Source: Mycobacterium sp. (GTDB lineage Bacteria > Actinomycetota > Actinomycetes > Mycobacteriales > Mycobacteriaceae). From it: a stretch of DNA of 37,826 nt. Location of the stretch: positions 1-37,826 of the forward strand of contig NZ_JAOPWB010000172.1 of assembly GCF_025965855.1 (NCBI RefSeq), written 5' to 3'. The notes beneath the pieces were generated by a model, which worked only from the letters and a program-made list of their open reading frames with translations, had not been told where the DNA came from and did not search any database. Each line of letters opens with the position of its first letter. The first letter of the stretch is position 1. Positions 27,977 to 37,826 of the stretch are shown here, one piece after another. The position numbers were made by a program, and so were the translations under genes.

Positions 27977-28806
27977 TCAGCGCGAGAACATGATCGCGCG
28001 CTTGACCTCCTGGATCGCCTTGGTGACCTCGATGCCCCGGGGGCAGGACTCGGTGCAGTTGAACGTGGTCCGGCACCGCCACACGCCGTCGACCTCGTTG
28101 AGGATGTCGAGGCGCTCGGCGGCCGCCTCGTCGCGGCTGTCGAAAATGAAGCGGTGCGCGTTGACGATCGCCGCCGGCCCGTAGTAGCTGCCCTCGTGCC
28201 AGAAGACCGGGCAGCTGGTGGTGCAGCACGCGCACAGGATGCACTTGGTGGTGTCGTCGTAGCGGGCGCGGTCGGCCGGGCTCTGGATGCGTTCCCGCGT
28301 CGGGGGATTGCCGGTGGTGATCAGGTACGGCTTCACCGCCCGGTAGGCGTCGAAGAAAGGCTCCATGTCGACGACGAGGTCCTTCTCCACCGGCAGCCCG
28401 CGGATCGGCTCGACCGTGATGGTCAGCGGCTTGCCCGGCCTCCCCTTCTTTCCCGCGGGCAGCAGGTCGCGCATCAGCACCTTGCAGGCCAGCCGGTTGA
28501 CGCCGTTGATGCGCATGGCGTCCGACCCGCACACCCCGTGCGCGCAGGATCGCCGGAAGGTCAGCGTCCCGTCCAGGTAGCTCTTGATGTAGATCAGCAG
28601 GTTGAGCATCCGGTCGCTGGGCAGGCACGGCACCCGAAAGCTTTGCCACCCACCGGTTTCCGCGAACGCCTCGGGCTGATCGGGGTTGAACCGGGCGATC
28701 TTGACGGTCACCATCACCGCGCCCTCGGGGATCTCCGGCAAGGGGGGCTCGAGCGTCGACTGGACCTGCGGTGCCTCTTCGGGTTCCAGGCCGTCGCCTG
28801 CGGTCA

Positions 28807-28807
<1 letters not shown>
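27977..28807 (-). CDS. sdhB: succinate dehydrogenase iron-sulfur subunit
   Basis: Carries electrons from FAD in SdhA to the membrane quinone site. The 276-residue protein (Rv3319-like) has the 2Fe-2S ligands C88, C93 and C108, with Asp at position 96 replacing the fourth Cys as in E. coli SdhB. CILCACCTTSCP for the 4Fe-4S cluster and CTESCP for the 3Fe-4S cluster lie in the C-terminal half. An N-terminal extension of about 30 residues precedes the ferredoxin fold. Its ATG overlaps the sdhA stop by one base (TGATG), so translation is coupled. It is the last gene of sdhC-D-A-B, tail-to-tail with the GGDEF gene. Confidence 0.96.
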
Positions 28808-30561
<1,754 letters not shown>

Positions 30562-30571
30562 CCTGCGCCCC

Positions 30572-31042
30572 CTAAGCGATGCTGGCGTCGAAGGTGACCA
30601 ACACGTAGCTACCCAGCACCAACGTGAACCCCGTCGCCAGCAACAGCACCGAATTCAGCCAGAACTTGGTGGTGTTCTTGCGGGCGTAATCGCCGATGAT
30701 GGTGCGCATGCCGTTGGCGCCGTGCACCATCGCCAGCCACAGCAACGCCATATCCCAGATCTGCCAGAACGGTGAGGCCCAGCGCTGCGCGACGTAGTTG
30801 AAATCGATGCGATAGACGCCGTTGTCCCAGATCAGCCCGATGAACAGGTGCCCGAGGGCCAGAAACACCAGCGCCACGCCGGAGAACCGCATGAAGAGCC
30901 AGGCGTATTTCTCGAAGTACGGGATGCCCCTCGGGCGCCGAGGTGCGCGTGGATGGTCGAGGCTGGCCGGGCGGTCGTGTTCACGTTCTTGCACAGGTGC
31001 CAGACGGCCCTCGCGGTGGTGGGGTGTCCATGGCGCGGTCAC
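30572..31042 (-). CDS. sdhD: succinate dehydrogenase membrane anchor SdhD
   Basis: A 156-residue membrane anchor (Rv3317-like) that with SdhC holds the SdhAB catalytic part and the quinone site. About 45 soluble residues (with DRPASLDHPRAPRRPRGIP) precede three membrane segments: LFMRFSGVALVFLALGHLF, FWQIWDMALLWLAMVHGANG and FWLNSVLLLATGFTLVLGSY. The His in the first and second segments may serve as haem ligands or quinone contacts. I chose the GTG at 31042, which overlaps the sdhC stop as GTGA; the frame remains open upstream but within sdhC. The N-terminal 30 residues are less conserved than the rest compared with the M. tuberculosis protein I remember. Confidence 0.92.
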   Translation of the reverse strand: MTAPWTPHHREGRLAPVQEREHDRPASLDHPRAPRRPRGIPYFEKYAWLFMRFSGVALVFLALGHLFIGLIWDNGVYRIDFNYVAQRWASPFWQIWDMALLWLAMVHGANGMRTIIGDYARKNTTKFWLNSVLLLATGFTLVLGSYVLVTFDASIA

Positions 31043-31467
31043 AGGAATCGCTCCGCCATGTGCATGCCGAGCACGCCGAGCGCGGGGATCATCACGGCCA
31101 GCCAGACGCCGATGATGATCCACAACATGAGGCGCTGGTATTTGGGACCGTGCTGCCAGAAGTCGATGAGGATGACCCGGATGCCGTTGAGGGCGTGGTA
31201 GAGCACCGCCGCGACCAGGCCCATCTCCATCAGGCCGACAATCGGCGTCTTGTAGGTGTTGATTACCTCGTTGTATGCCTGGGGGCTGACGCGGACCAGC
31301 GCGGTGTCGAGCACGTGCACGAGCAGGAAGAAGAAGATGGTTGCCCCGGTAATCCGGTGCAGCACCCAGGACCACATCCCGGGATCGCCGCGATAGAGGG
31401 AACGTCTGCGAGACGGTTGCGATCGCGGAGCGGGTAACGCCGGGCTCGCGGGTGTCGCAGTACTCAT
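31039..31467 (-). CDS. sdhC: succinate dehydrogenase cytochrome b-type subunit SdhC
   Basis: A 142-residue membrane subunit (Rv3316-like). Three membrane segments are visible: HRITGATIFFFLLVHVLDTA, MEMGLVAAVLYHALNGIRVIL and LMLWIIIGVWLAVMIPALGV. His in LVHVLD and YHALNG are haem-ligand candidates. The start at 31467 is supported by GGAGG 4 nt upstream; it gives a 30-residue Pro/Ser/Arg-rich N-terminal tail before MWSWVLHR, where the 112-residue M. tuberculosis annotation begins. Either start may be real, but the upstream one has the ribosome binding site. First gene of the sdh operon, divergent from cdd. Confidence 0.92.
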   Translation of the reverse strand: MSTATPASPALPAPRSQPSRRRSLYRGDPGMWSWVLHRITGATIFFFLLVHVLDTALVRVSPQAYNEVINTYKTPIVGLMEMGLVAAVLYHALNGIRVILIDFWQHGPKYQRLMLWIIIGVWLAVMIPALGVLGMHMAERFL

Positions 31468-31709
31468 CTGGCCTCCAACGCCATCGGTGGACGCTTGGGC
31501 TCGGAGCCGCCGCGGCGGCGACATCGGTCGCGACCGATCACCCTGCCCAAAACCTCGGGGCGACTCTAAACCCACTTGTACTGCTTAACGAACTACCGTT
31601 TAGCCGTCGGTGCACGGAAAACGGCAAAAGTTAGGGTTACCTACCTCACGTGGTCGGCCGCAGAACGGGAGCTTCGGAATGCATTCAGAATCGGCTCGGC
31701 GAGGGTGAC
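31468..31709. other. divergent promoter region between sdhC and cdd
   Basis: These 242 bp hold no gene. Bases 31580-31645 are A+T-richer than the surroundings and include AAAGTTAGGGTTACC, a plausible promoter zone for either direction. No box could be placed with confidence. Confidence 0.4.
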
Positions 31710-32135
31710 ATGACATCCGAGATCGACTGGAAGATGTTGCGGTACAAGGCAACTGAAGTCGCAGCCCACGCATACGCGCCGTACTCGGGATTCGCCGTCG
31801 GGGCGGCTGCGCTGGTCGACGATCACCGAATGCTGGCCGGCTGCAATGTGGAGAATGTCTCATATGGCCTTGGTCTCTGTGCCGAATGCGCTGTGGTTTG
31901 CGCCCTGCATTCCGGCGGTGGAGGCAGGCTGATCGCGCTGTCGTGTGTGGACGCGACGGGAGAGGTGCTGATGCCGTGCGGACGCTGCCGGCAGGTGCTG
32001 CTGGAGCACGGCGGCCCGGCGCTGCTGATCGACCATCCGTTGGGTCCCCGGCCGTTGGGTGAGCTGCTTCCTGACGCGTTCGGTCCGCAGGACTTGGCCC
32101 GCACCAACGAGCCTGCGCACGAGGAAACGCCGTGA
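31710..32135 (+). CDS. cdd: cytidine deaminase
   Basis: Converts cytidine and deoxycytidine to uridine forms in pyrimidine salvage. The 141-residue protein (Rv3315c-like) has the zinc motif LCAECAV, with ligand C57 and catalytic Glu59, and PCGRCRQ, with ligands C90 and C93. It also has the substrate-contact segment AYAPYSGFAVGAA and GCNVENVSYGLG. The ATG at 31710 is preceded by GAGGG. First gene of the cdd-deoA-add salvage operon. Its stop codon overlaps the GTG of a vestigial deoA start (32132). Confidence 0.95.
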   Translation: MTSEIDWKMLRYKATEVAAHAYAPYSGFAVGAAALVDDHRMLAGCNVENVSYGLGLCAECAVVCALHSGGGGRLIALSCVDATGEVLMPCGRCRQVLLEHGGPALLIDHPLGPRPLGELLPDAFGPQDLARTNEPAHEETP

Positions 32136-32182
32136 CCGACTTCACATTCGACGCTCGGAGGCTCGATGTCGCATCCGTTTGA
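32132..32182 (+). other. vestigial former deoA start, now a 16-codon frame
   Basis: A GTG overlapping the cdd stop (GTGA) opens a frame reading [16 protein letters not shown] and then TGA. As I recall, M. tuberculosis DeoA begins [13 protein letters not shown], so the first eight residues look like the true old N-terminus. The rest is out of frame because of a 31-bp segment at about 32156-32186 that ends in a near-copy of GACGCT. deoA is now read from an ATG inside that segment. Confidence 0.55.
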
Positions 32183-33464
32183 TGCTCCTACCGTCATCCG
32201 GAGCAAGCGCGACGGCGGGGTGTTGTCGGATGCGGCGATCGACTGGGTGATCGACGGCTATACCCACGGCCGGGTCGCCGACGAGCAGATGTCGGCGTTG
32301 CTGATGGCCATCTTCCTGCGGGGCATGACCGGTGCCGAGATCGCCCGCTGGACGGCGGCCATGGTGGACTCCGGTGAGCGGTTGGACTTTACCGATCTGC
32401 GGCGCGACGGCAAGCCACTGGCGTTGGTGGACAAGCATTCCACCGGCGGCGTCGGCGACAAGATCACCATTCCGCTGGTTCCCGTCGTGATGGCGTGCGG
32501 GGGAGCGGTGCCACAGGCGGCGGGTCGCGGGCTCGGGCACACCGGCGGAACCCTCGACAAGCTGGAGTCCATCCCGGGTTTCACCGCCGAGATCTCCAAA
32601 GCCCAAATCCGGCAACAACTTTGCGACCTCGGGGCGGCGATCTTCGCGGCCGGTGAGCTCGCCCCTGCCGATCGAAAGATCTACGCGCTGCGCGACGTCA
32701 CCGCCACCACCGAGTCACTGCCGTTGATCGCGAGCTCCGTGATGAGCAAAAAGATCGCCGAGGGCACCAGGGCCCTTGTGCTCGACAGCAAGGTCGGCAG
32801 CGGGGCGTTCCTTGCGACCGAGGCGGAGTCTCGTGAACTGGCCCGCACGATGGTGGAGCTGGGCATCGAGGAAGGGCTGGTGACGCGCGCGCTGCTGACG
32901 GACATGGAGACACCGCTGGGCCGCACCGTCGGCAACGCCGTCGAGGTTGATGAATCGCTGGAGGTGCTGGCCGGCGGCGGGCCGGCCGATGTGGTGGAGC
33001 TGACGCTGGCCTTGGCCGTCGAGATGCTTGACGCCGCCGGGCTCGACGGAATCGACCCCGCCGAGACCTTGAAGGACGGCTCGGCGATGGATCGGTTCCG
33101 TGAGCTGGTCGCCGCGCAGGGCGGCGACTTGTCTCGACCGCTGCCGATCGGAGCATATTCCGAGACCATGTCGGCACCGCGCGATGGCACGATGGGACTC
33201 ATCGATGCGATGGCGGTGGGACTGGCGGTGTGGCGGCTCGGCGCGGGCCGCTCCGTCCCGGGTGAGCGGGTGCAGCCCGGCGCCGGGCTGCGCATCCATC
33301 GGCGCCCGGGTGAGCCAACCGCCGCCGGCGAAGCGTTGTTCACGCTCTACACCGACACCCCGGAACGGTTCGAGGCCGCCATGGCAGAGATGGACGGCGC
33401 GTGGAGTGTCGGCGACGCCGCGCCGAAGCCGCGGCCGCTGGTGATCGATCGGATCGCCCCGTGA
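32166..33464 (+). CDS. deoA: thymidine phosphorylase
   Basis: Splits thymidine or deoxyuridine with phosphate into base and deoxyribose-1-phosphate. The 432-residue protein shows [20 protein letters not shown], the phosphate-binding [12 protein letters not shown] (residues 89-99), [21 protein letters not shown] (here spanning about 119-139), [11 protein letters not shown] and DSKVGSGAF. The start is the ATG at 32166 with GGAGG 4 nt upstream, reading [12 protein letters not shown]; this start seems newly created by a small insertion (see the vestigial frame at 32132). It lies 30 bp after cdd and overlaps add by GTGA. Confidence 0.94.
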   Translation: MSHPFDAPTVIRSKRDGGVLSDAAIDWVIDGYTHGRVADEQMSALLMAIFLRGMTGAEIARWTAAMVDSGERLDFTDLRRDGKPLALVDKHSTGGVGDKITIPLVPVVMACGGAVPQAAGRGLGHTGGTLDKLESIPGFTAEISKAQIRQQLCDLGAAIFAAGELAPADRKIYALRDVTATTESLPLIASSVMSKKIAEGTRALVLDSKVGSGAFLATEAESRELARTMVELGIEEGLVTRALLTDMETPLGRTVGNAVEVDESLEVLAGGGPADVVELTLALAVEMLDAAGLDGIDPAETLKDGSAMDRFRELVAAQGGDLSRPLPIGAYSETMSAPRDGTMGLIDAMAVGLAVWRLGAGRSVPGERVQPGAGLRIHRRPGEPTAAGEALFTLYTDTPERFEAAMAEMDGAWSVGDAAPKPRPLVIDRIAP

Positions 33465-34549
33465 TCACACCGCTGACCCTGGATTCGGTCGGGCACGCAC
33501 CGAAGGCGCTGCTGCATGATCACCTCGACGGTGGGCTGCGGCCCGCCACGGTGCTGGAGCTCGCCGAGGCGAGCGGCTACGACGAGCTGCCCTCCAGCGG
33601 CGCCGACGAGCTCGCGGCATGGTTTCGCACCGCCGCACACAGCGGATCGCTGGTGCGCTACCTCGAACCGTTCGCGCACACCGTCGGCGTGATGCAGACA
33701 TCGGAGGCCCTGTACCGGGTGGCCTACGAGTGCGTCGAAGACCTGGCGGCCGACAACGTGGTGTATGCCGAAATCCGCTTCGCGCCCGAACTCCACATCG
33801 ACCGCGGGCTGTCGCTCGACGCGGTCGTCGGCGCGGTGCTGGCCGGCTTCGCCGACGGCGAGAAGGCCGCCAGCGCAGAGGGCCGGGCCGTCACCGTGCG
33901 CTGCCTGGTCACCGCGATGCGACACGCCGCGCGCTCCCGCGAGATCGCCGAGCTGGCCATCCGGTTCCGGGACAAGGGCGTCGTCGGTTTCGACATCGCC
34001 GGCGCCGAGGCCGGATACCCGCCGACGCGGCATCTCGATGCGTTCGAGTACATGCGAGGCAACAACGCGCGCTTCACCATTCACGCCGGCGAGGCGTTCG
34101 GGTTGCCGTCGATCCAAGAGGCGATCGCATTCTGCGGCGCCGATCGGCTTGGCCACGGCGTGCGCATCGTCGACGACATCGCCATCGGCGCCGACGGCAC
34201 CGCGCAGCTGGGCCGACTTGCATCGTTGTTGCGGGACAAGCGGATTCCGTTCGAAATGTGTCCGAGCAGCAATGTGCAGACCGGCGCGGTCGGCAGCATC
34301 GCCGAGCATCCCTTCGACCTGCTGGCCCGGCTACGGTTCCGCGTGACCGTCAACACCGACAACCGGTTGATGAGCGACACCACGATGAGCCAGGAAATGC
34401 TGCGGCTTGTTGAGGCGTTCGGTTACGGGTGGAGTGACCTCGAGCGCTTCACGATCAACGCGATGAAGTCGGCGTTCATCCCGTTCGACGAACGGCTGGC
34501 GATCATCGACGACGTGATCAAACCGCGCTTCGCCGTCCTTGTCGGCTAA
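33461..34549 (+). CDS. add: adenosine deaminase
   Basis: Deaminates adenosine and deoxyadenosine to inosine forms in purine salvage. The 362-residue amidohydrolase (Rv3313c-like) has the zinc motif LLHDHLDGG (H19, H21), [24 protein letters not shown], the catalytic IHAGE (H208, E211) and DRLGHGVRI. The terminal SSNVQT and [11 protein letters not shown] carry the last metal Asp; the usual D-D-P after T-D reads D-N-R here, a small departure. The GTG at 33461 overlaps the deoA stop by four bases, so translation is probably coupled. Confidence 0.94.
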   Translation: MITPLTLDSVGHAPKALLHDHLDGGLRPATVLELAEASGYDELPSSGADELAAWFRTAAHSGSLVRYLEPFAHTVGVMQTSEALYRVAYECVEDLAADNVVYAEIRFAPELHIDRGLSLDAVVGAVLAGFADGEKAASAEGRAVTVRCLVTAMRHAARSREIAELAIRFRDKGVVGFDIAGAEAGYPPTRHLDAFEYMRGNNARFTIHAGEAFGLPSIQEAIAFCGADRLGHGVRIVDDIAIGADGTAQLGRLASLLRDKRIPFEMCPSSNVQTGAVGSIAEHPFDLLARLRFRVTVNTDNRLMSDTTMSQEMLRLVEAFGYGWSDLERFTINAMKSAFIPFDERLAIIDDVIKPRFAVLVG

Positions 34550-34591
34550 CGCTCTTCTCCGCTCGCGGAAGTAAGTGAATACCTTGCGGCG

Positions 34592-35407
34592 TTAGGCGAG
34601 CACGTTGCGAAGCGTGTCGGCGAATTCTTCTGGCGCGCCGAGGAATCCGCCGTGGTCGCCGGGGAACTCCGCGGGTGTGCTGCCGAGCAGCACGGCCAGT
34701 GCACGCGATGTCTTGTCGGTGAGCAGACGCGCGGAGTCCACGCCGATGCCGATCACCACGTGTGCGGCCGTCAACGCCGCGACGTCGGGCAGATACCGCG
34801 TAGTCGGTCGCAGTTCGTGGTCGAAGAACCGCGCCGCCTCACGAACGTCCTGTTCGGTCGGCTCCGGTGGTTCGACTGGCACCTTCGCCGGCATCGTCAC
34901 GTCGAAGCCGGCGTTGACCATGAACTTGTACCAGGCCGCCTGCATGCCCGCGGCGTGGAAGGTCTCCACGATGTCCTCGGTCTTTGCGCGTTGCCCGGCG
35001 GCGTCGGGCAGCAATTCCAGCAGCGGCGGCTCGTGCGCGACGAGCGTGCGCACCCGCGCGGGATGCCTGGCCGCCAGCGCAAGGCCGGTCACCGCACCGC
35101 CGCTGGAGCCGAACACGTCGGCCGACTCCGCTCCGAGATCATCGAGGATCGCGACGATGTCGTCGGCGCGCCGCTCGGGCGTGGATTCCTCCTCGGGATC
35201 GTCGATCGTGGAGTTGGCGTGGCCGCGCGGGTCGTAGGTGACGACGGTGCGGTCACCGGCCAGCGCGTCGGCTAGCGACGCGAAATCCGCCGACGCCATG
35301 GGAGAGCCGATGACGAGCAGCAGGGGGCCACTACCGCGGATCTCGTAATGCAGGCGGGCGCCGGGAACGGTCACGGAACGGGTGGTTGCGGTGCTAGGCA
35401 GGGTCAT
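34592..35407 (-). CDS. alpha/beta hydrolase
   Basis: A 271-residue hydrolase of the haloperoxidase/epoxide-hydrolase-like group; substrate unknown. It shows ARLHYEIRGSGPLLLVIGSP (oxyanion strand), VTYDPRGHANS, the nucleophile elbow VFGSSGGAVTGL (about residue 115), HVVIGIGVDSARL and a catalytic His in EFPGDHGGFLGAPEEFA near the end. The ATG at 35407 gives MTLPSTATTRSVTVPG; an earlier frame start at 35422 adds five residues without better support. It is divergent from the VOC gene across 54 bp and convergent with add (42 bp). Confidence 0.85.
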   Translation of the reverse strand: MTLPSTATTRSVTVPGARLHYEIRGSGPLLLVIGSPMASADFASLADALAGDRTVVTYDPRGHANSTIDDPEEESTPERRADDIVAILDDLGAESADVFGSSGGAVTGLALAARHPARVRTLVAHEPPLLELLPDAAGQRAKTEDIVETFHAAGMQAAWYKFMVNAGFDVTMPAKVPVEPPEPTEQDVREAARFFDHELRPTTRYLPDVAALTAAHVVIGIGVDSARLLTDKTSRALAVLLGSTPAEFPGDHGGFLGAPEEFADTLRNVLA

Positions 35408-35461
35408 AGTCGTGCAGACCACCGCGGGGCCGCGAACTCATCGCGACGTATCGTGACGTGT

Positions 35462-35809
35462 GTGATCACCGGCGCTCATGTGATCGTGTACAGCCGCGAC
35501 GCCGACGCGGATCGGGCGTTCCTTCGGGACGTGTTGGAGTACCCACACGTCGACGCCGGAGGCGGCTGGCTAATCTTCAAGCTGCCGCCCGCCGAGGTGG
35601 CCGTGCATCCGGTCGAGGACGCCGGGTCGCACGAGCTGTACCTGATGTGCGACAACCTCAACGCCACCATCGAACAGCTCGCCGCCAATGGCGTGAGCTG
35701 CGGCCCGGTCAGCGACCAGCGGTGGGGCCTGCTGACCAGCATCCGGCTTCCCAGCGGCGGTGAGCTCGGCCTGTACGAGCCGCGGCATCCCCTGGCGACC
35801 GAGCTGTAG
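35462..35809 (+). CDS. VOC/glyoxalase-fold protein
   Basis: A 115-residue single-domain protein of the vicinal oxygen chelate superfamily. The two beta-alpha-beta modules are visible: HVIVYSRDADADRAFLRDVL, then WLIFKLPPAEVAVHP; and ELYLMCDNLNATIEQLAANG, then IRLPSGGELGLYEPRHP. The Glu near EVAVHP and the GLYEP end are usual ligand positions. Such proteins range from glyoxalases to antibiotic-binding proteins, so no reaction is assigned. The start is uncertain: GTG codons at 35462 and 35453 are both in frame. Its stop lies 2 bp from the convergent Rv3311-like gene. Confidence 0.82.
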   Translation: MITGAHVIVYSRDADADRAFLRDVLEYPHVDAGGGWLIFKLPPAEVAVHPVEDAGSHELYLMCDNLNATIEQLAANGVSCGPVSDQRWGLLTSIRLPSGGELGLYEPRHPLATEL

Positions 35810-35811
35810 CT

Positions 35812-37122
35812 CTACTCTTGGCGCAGCCGCGATTCGACGAACGCCTCCAGCGCCTCCCACTGCTCGACGGCCTTCGCGTACGGCGGGCCCGGGCGGCGGA
35901 CGGTGTCCGGGTCAAGCACATGGGCCACCACCCGGCCCAGCGGCTGATCGGCGTCCAGGGTCTCGTCGACCGCGGTGTCCTCGGCGTATTCGCCCACATC
36001 CCTGAGCAATTCGACGGCGAGTTCCAGCTGGTCGCGGTCGATGGCGTCAGGGCCGTCGGCGAGGTCGTCTGCGATTCCGGTCAGCACGTAGACGTTGTCG
36101 TCGCCGATGTTGACCTGCAGTGAGCCGTCGGTAGCCGCGGTGCGGATGTCGTCATAGGTGGCCAGATCGGACAGGTCGTGGTCGTGTTCGTCGGCCAGAT
36201 AGCGCGCCATTGCGCGTTCGGAGGTGAACACGCTGATTCTTCCGTTGCGGCCCAAGAAGATCGGCTCGTCGTCGAGATAACAGCGCAGGGTGTAGTAGGT
36301 GCCACCGCTTGTCATCATCCGCACCGGATCGATGCCCACCTTGAGCCAGAAGTCGTCGTCGCTGCCCAGCACCAGCCCCTGCGCGTGGTCGGCGAGATCG
36401 TCGGACTCCTCCTCGGCGTCGGCCTTCGCGTCGGCGGTGTCGGCGGTGTCGGCGTCGGTTGTTGTGTCGGTGTCGGCTGCGGCTTCCGCGGTCTCCTCGG
36501 GTTCCTCGGCTTCGGGTTCGGGTGCGGGTTCGGCCAGCTCCGCATCGGCCTTCTCCGAGGCGGCCACGTCCACGTCGGGAATGGTGACGATCGCGTCGAT
36601 CGCGTCGACCACGTTGTCCCAGCCGCGGCCGATCACCGACTCGATCTCGGCCCACCGCTTGCGGCCGGCCCGCCCGGCGAAAAAGTCGATGCCCCCGCCG
36701 ACCGTCCCGAGCACCGGGTTGCCGTTGAAGAATTTGGTGACCGCGGGCATTTCGCACACCGATCCGATGGCCGACACGATCGCCAGCGTGCGGTGCAGCT
36801 CCTTGATCGTCTCCTGGCTGGGCTTCTCGGCGACCAGCTCCTGGAGACTGACGAGGTCGTACTGGCGATCCTCTGGCGGATCGAACTTATGCGCGGACGC
36901 CTCGGTCAACCCGTCCCACGCGGGATGGTCGGTCAGGTCGTTGTCGGTATTGGTCCTGACGAATGCGGCCAGGTCGGCGACGGATTCGAAGGCAAAGAGG
37001 TCGTCGTCCTTGCCGAGGAACGCCTCCCACTCGTCTCCCTCGTCGCGCCAGCGTGGAGCCCACAACGTGTACAGGTCGCCCTTCGTCAGCCCGAGCCGGA
37101 TCGGCACGATGTCAGCAGCCAT
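35812..37122 (-). CDS. conserved hypothetical protein with duplicated domain and acidic linker (Rv3311-like)
   Basis: A 436-residue protein of unknown function matching the mycobacterial Rv3311 family by position and size. Two related modules can be seen: YTLWAPRWRDEGDEWEAFLG with FAFESVADLAAFV and DNDLTDHPAWDGL near residues 18-72, and YTLRCYLDDEPIFLGRNG with SVFTSERAMARYL and DHDLSDLATYDDI near residues 270-325. Between them lie a helical region containing GGGIDFFAGRAGRKRWAE and a long Ala/Glu/Asp/Thr-rich disordered linker (about 190-250). No signal or membrane segment. The ATG at 37122 gives MAADIVPIRLGLTKGD. Function cannot be stated. Confidence 0.85.
   Translation of the reverse strand: MAADIVPIRLGLTKGDLYTLWAPRWRDEGDEWEAFLGKDDDLFAFESVADLAAFVRTNTDNDLTDHPAWDGLTEASAHKFDPPEDRQYDLVSLQELVAEKPSQETIKELHRTLAIVSAIGSVCEMPAVTKFFNGNPVLGTVGGGIDFFAGRAGRKRWAEIESVIGRGWDNVVDAIDAIVTIPDVDVAASEKADAELAEPAPEPEAEEPEETAEAAADTDTTTDADTADTADAKADAEEESDDLADHAQGLVLGSDDDFWLKVGIDPVRMMTSGGTYYTLRCYLDDEPIFLGRNGRISVFTSERAMARYLADEHDHDLSDLATYDDIRTAATDGSLQVNIGDDNVYVLTGIADDLADGPDAIDRDQLELAVELLRDVGEYAEDTAVDETLDADQPLGRVVAHVLDPDTVRRPGPPYAKAVEQWEALEAFVESRLRQE
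36425..36480. repeat. GTCGGC-type low-complexity repeat inside the Rv3311-like gene
   Basis: GTCGGCGGT and GTCGGTGT variants recur here, encoding the Thr/Ala/Asp linker (TADTADAKADA region) on the minus strand. Most changes keep the frame, so this is a candidate site of length variation between strains. Confidence 0.55.
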
Positions 37123-37619
37123 GCGGCACAGCCTAACGACGCCACCCGGCGGCCCTTACGGTCACCGGCCCAAACCCGCCCGCAGGTCGTCGAGCAGGTC
37201 GTCGAACACGCGTTTCGTGATCCGCGCGGTCCTTCGCCACAGCCTGGCCCCGCGGGCCGGCCGGCTCGTCGGTCGCCCGGCGCATCACGGCGAGACTTCC
37301 CGTACCCGACCCATCGTGTCGTCGAACCGACGGTCACCCTGGTGCGGTGGGCCCGAAGAAACCATGGAATCCCCGCCCGGCATTGGTGGTCCGCACGGGC
37401 GACAGCTGCACCGGGTCGCCCGCTCGGCCAGAAATCAATGCCGGTTCAGATCGCGAACGCAGGCGTTCGGCATTGCCGTTATTCGTCTGCGAGGGCAGCG
37501 CGATCAACCTCACGACGCGGTTTTTACGGGGTCAGCGACGTAGACGGGTGTCGCACAAGATCGTCGGTGCGATATGACGCACGATGTCAGGGCCGGTGAC
37601 ACGATCGGGAAGTAGGTAG
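37123..37619. other. decayed region without an intact gene
   Basis: About 500 bp upstream of the Rv3311-like gene hold no supportable intact gene. On the minus strand a short frame ends RITKRVFDDLLDDLRAGLGR and then TGA (37162-37164); it looks like the C-terminus of a lost gene, but is closed by a stop 41 codons upstream and I cannot identify it. On the plus strand, near 37532-37577, GQRRRRVSHKIVGAI may be a fragment of the TnpB-like gene that continues beyond. The M. tuberculosis neighbour sapM (Rv3310) is not here. Confidence 0.5.
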
Positions 37620-37826
37620 CGCGGCGGACCGCGGGTTCTAGCCCTGGTGGTGGTGCTGGAGAACCTTGCGGTCAAGAACATGACGCGGCGGGCGCCGCGG
37701 GCCCCGGACCCGGACAACCCTGGTGGGTTCGTGCCGAATGGGGCCGCGGCCAAGTCGGGTCTGAACAAGGGCATCTTGTCGAAAGGGTGTTACCGGTTCG
37801 AGCGAGCTGTGCAGTCGGTGGCCCGC
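37620..37826 (+). pseudogene. TnpB (IS200/IS605 OrfB) fragment, open at the right edge
   Basis: The frame after a TAG at 37617-37619 reads VLALVVVLENLAVKNMTRRA, followed by PDPDNPGGFVPNGAAAKSGLNKGI and more to the window end. VVVLENLAVKNMT is the RuvC-II block of TnpB, with the catalytic Glu, and the P-D-P-D...NGAAAK-GLN stretch is like the IS1535 group of mycobacterial OrfB proteins. No start codon or N-terminal half is in this frame, so the gene is 5'-truncated or frameshifted. After GLNKGI the sequence departs from the usual G-W-G pattern, another sign of decay. It is a different subgroup from the intact tnpB at 15543. Confidence 0.65.

Noticed and set aside
31466..31575. Longer sdhC start at 31575
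   Set aside because: The ATG at 31467 has GGAGG 4 nt upstream, and the extension is Arg/Pro-rich without homology.
31622..31650. Possible IdeR/iron box (GTTAGGGTTACCTACC) upstream of sdhC and cdd
   Set aside because: Only the first half resembles the TTAGGTTAGGCTAACCTAA consensus; the second half and spacing do not match well enough.

Overview
The window is high-GC DNA with slow-growing Mycobacterium gene content (M. avium complex-like by my reading). Read right to left, its backbone follows the M. tuberculosis order from about Rv3311 to Rv3360: Rv3311-like protein, add, deoA, cdd, sdhC-D-A-B, sigJ, class-III aminotransferase, dacB1, sugI, nagA, YihY, trpS, icd1, metY-metX-methyltransferase, DUF732 protein, DUF3017 protein, folD, OYE-family oxidoreductase and an FHA protein. 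M. tuberculosis names come from remembered protein sequences; no search was run.

Layout. 1-3300: truncated FHA gene, flavin oxidoreductase, folD, DUF3017 membrane protein, secreted DUF732 protein. 3300-7320: a variable stretch with a Tat-like exported FAD-linked oxidase, a 13E12-family DUF222/HNH protein and an alpha/beta hydrolase; the PPE/PE_PGRS cluster that M. tuberculosis carries in this interval is absent. 7383-10901: a sulfur operon (metY, metX, methyltransferase) preceded by a SAM-IV riboswitch and a 15-codon Cys/Arg-containing leader peptide. 11078-14572: two unrelated isocitrate dehydrogenases in tandem (monomeric icd2, then icd1). 14569-16822: an alpha/beta hydrolase, then a TnpB-only IS200/IS605-type element that ends just before the trpS start codon. 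16825-22584: trpS and a YihY-type membrane protein on the plus strand, facing a tightly overlapped dacB1-sugI-nagA operon on the minus strand. 22703-26659: a small hypothetical gene, the aminotransferase, sigJ (ECF41 type), a SigF-type promoter with a disordered hydrophilic protein, and the carboxymuconolactone decarboxylase (CMD)-like partner of the sigma factor. 26877-27947: a membrane GGDEF protein with a probable nonsense codon near its start. 27977-31467: the four-gene succinate dehydrogenase operon. 31710-34549: cdd-deoA-add nucleoside salvage operon. 34592-37826: an alpha/beta hydrolase, a VOC protein, the Rv3311-like protein and, at the right edge, decayed DNA with a second TnpB fragment.

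The most interesting signals are regulatory or scars of rearrangement. The 3' end of the SAM-IV aptamer can form a hairpin that excludes a second hairpin covering the leader-peptide ribosome binding site, which suggests SAM control of leader translation. The sigJ-CMD pair seems to have been duplicated and then broken: a CMD tail remnant follows the intact sigJ, a decayed sigJ remnant precedes the intact CMD gene, and a SigF-type gene lies between them. The deoA 5' end carries what looks like a 31-bp frameshifting insertion that brings its own ribosome binding site and ATG. The GGDEF gene carries an apparent TGG-to-TGA change at codon 8. A perfect 11-bp inverted repeat fills most of the 33-bp gap between sigJ and the aminotransferase gene. 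The rest is ordinary mycobacterial housekeeping.
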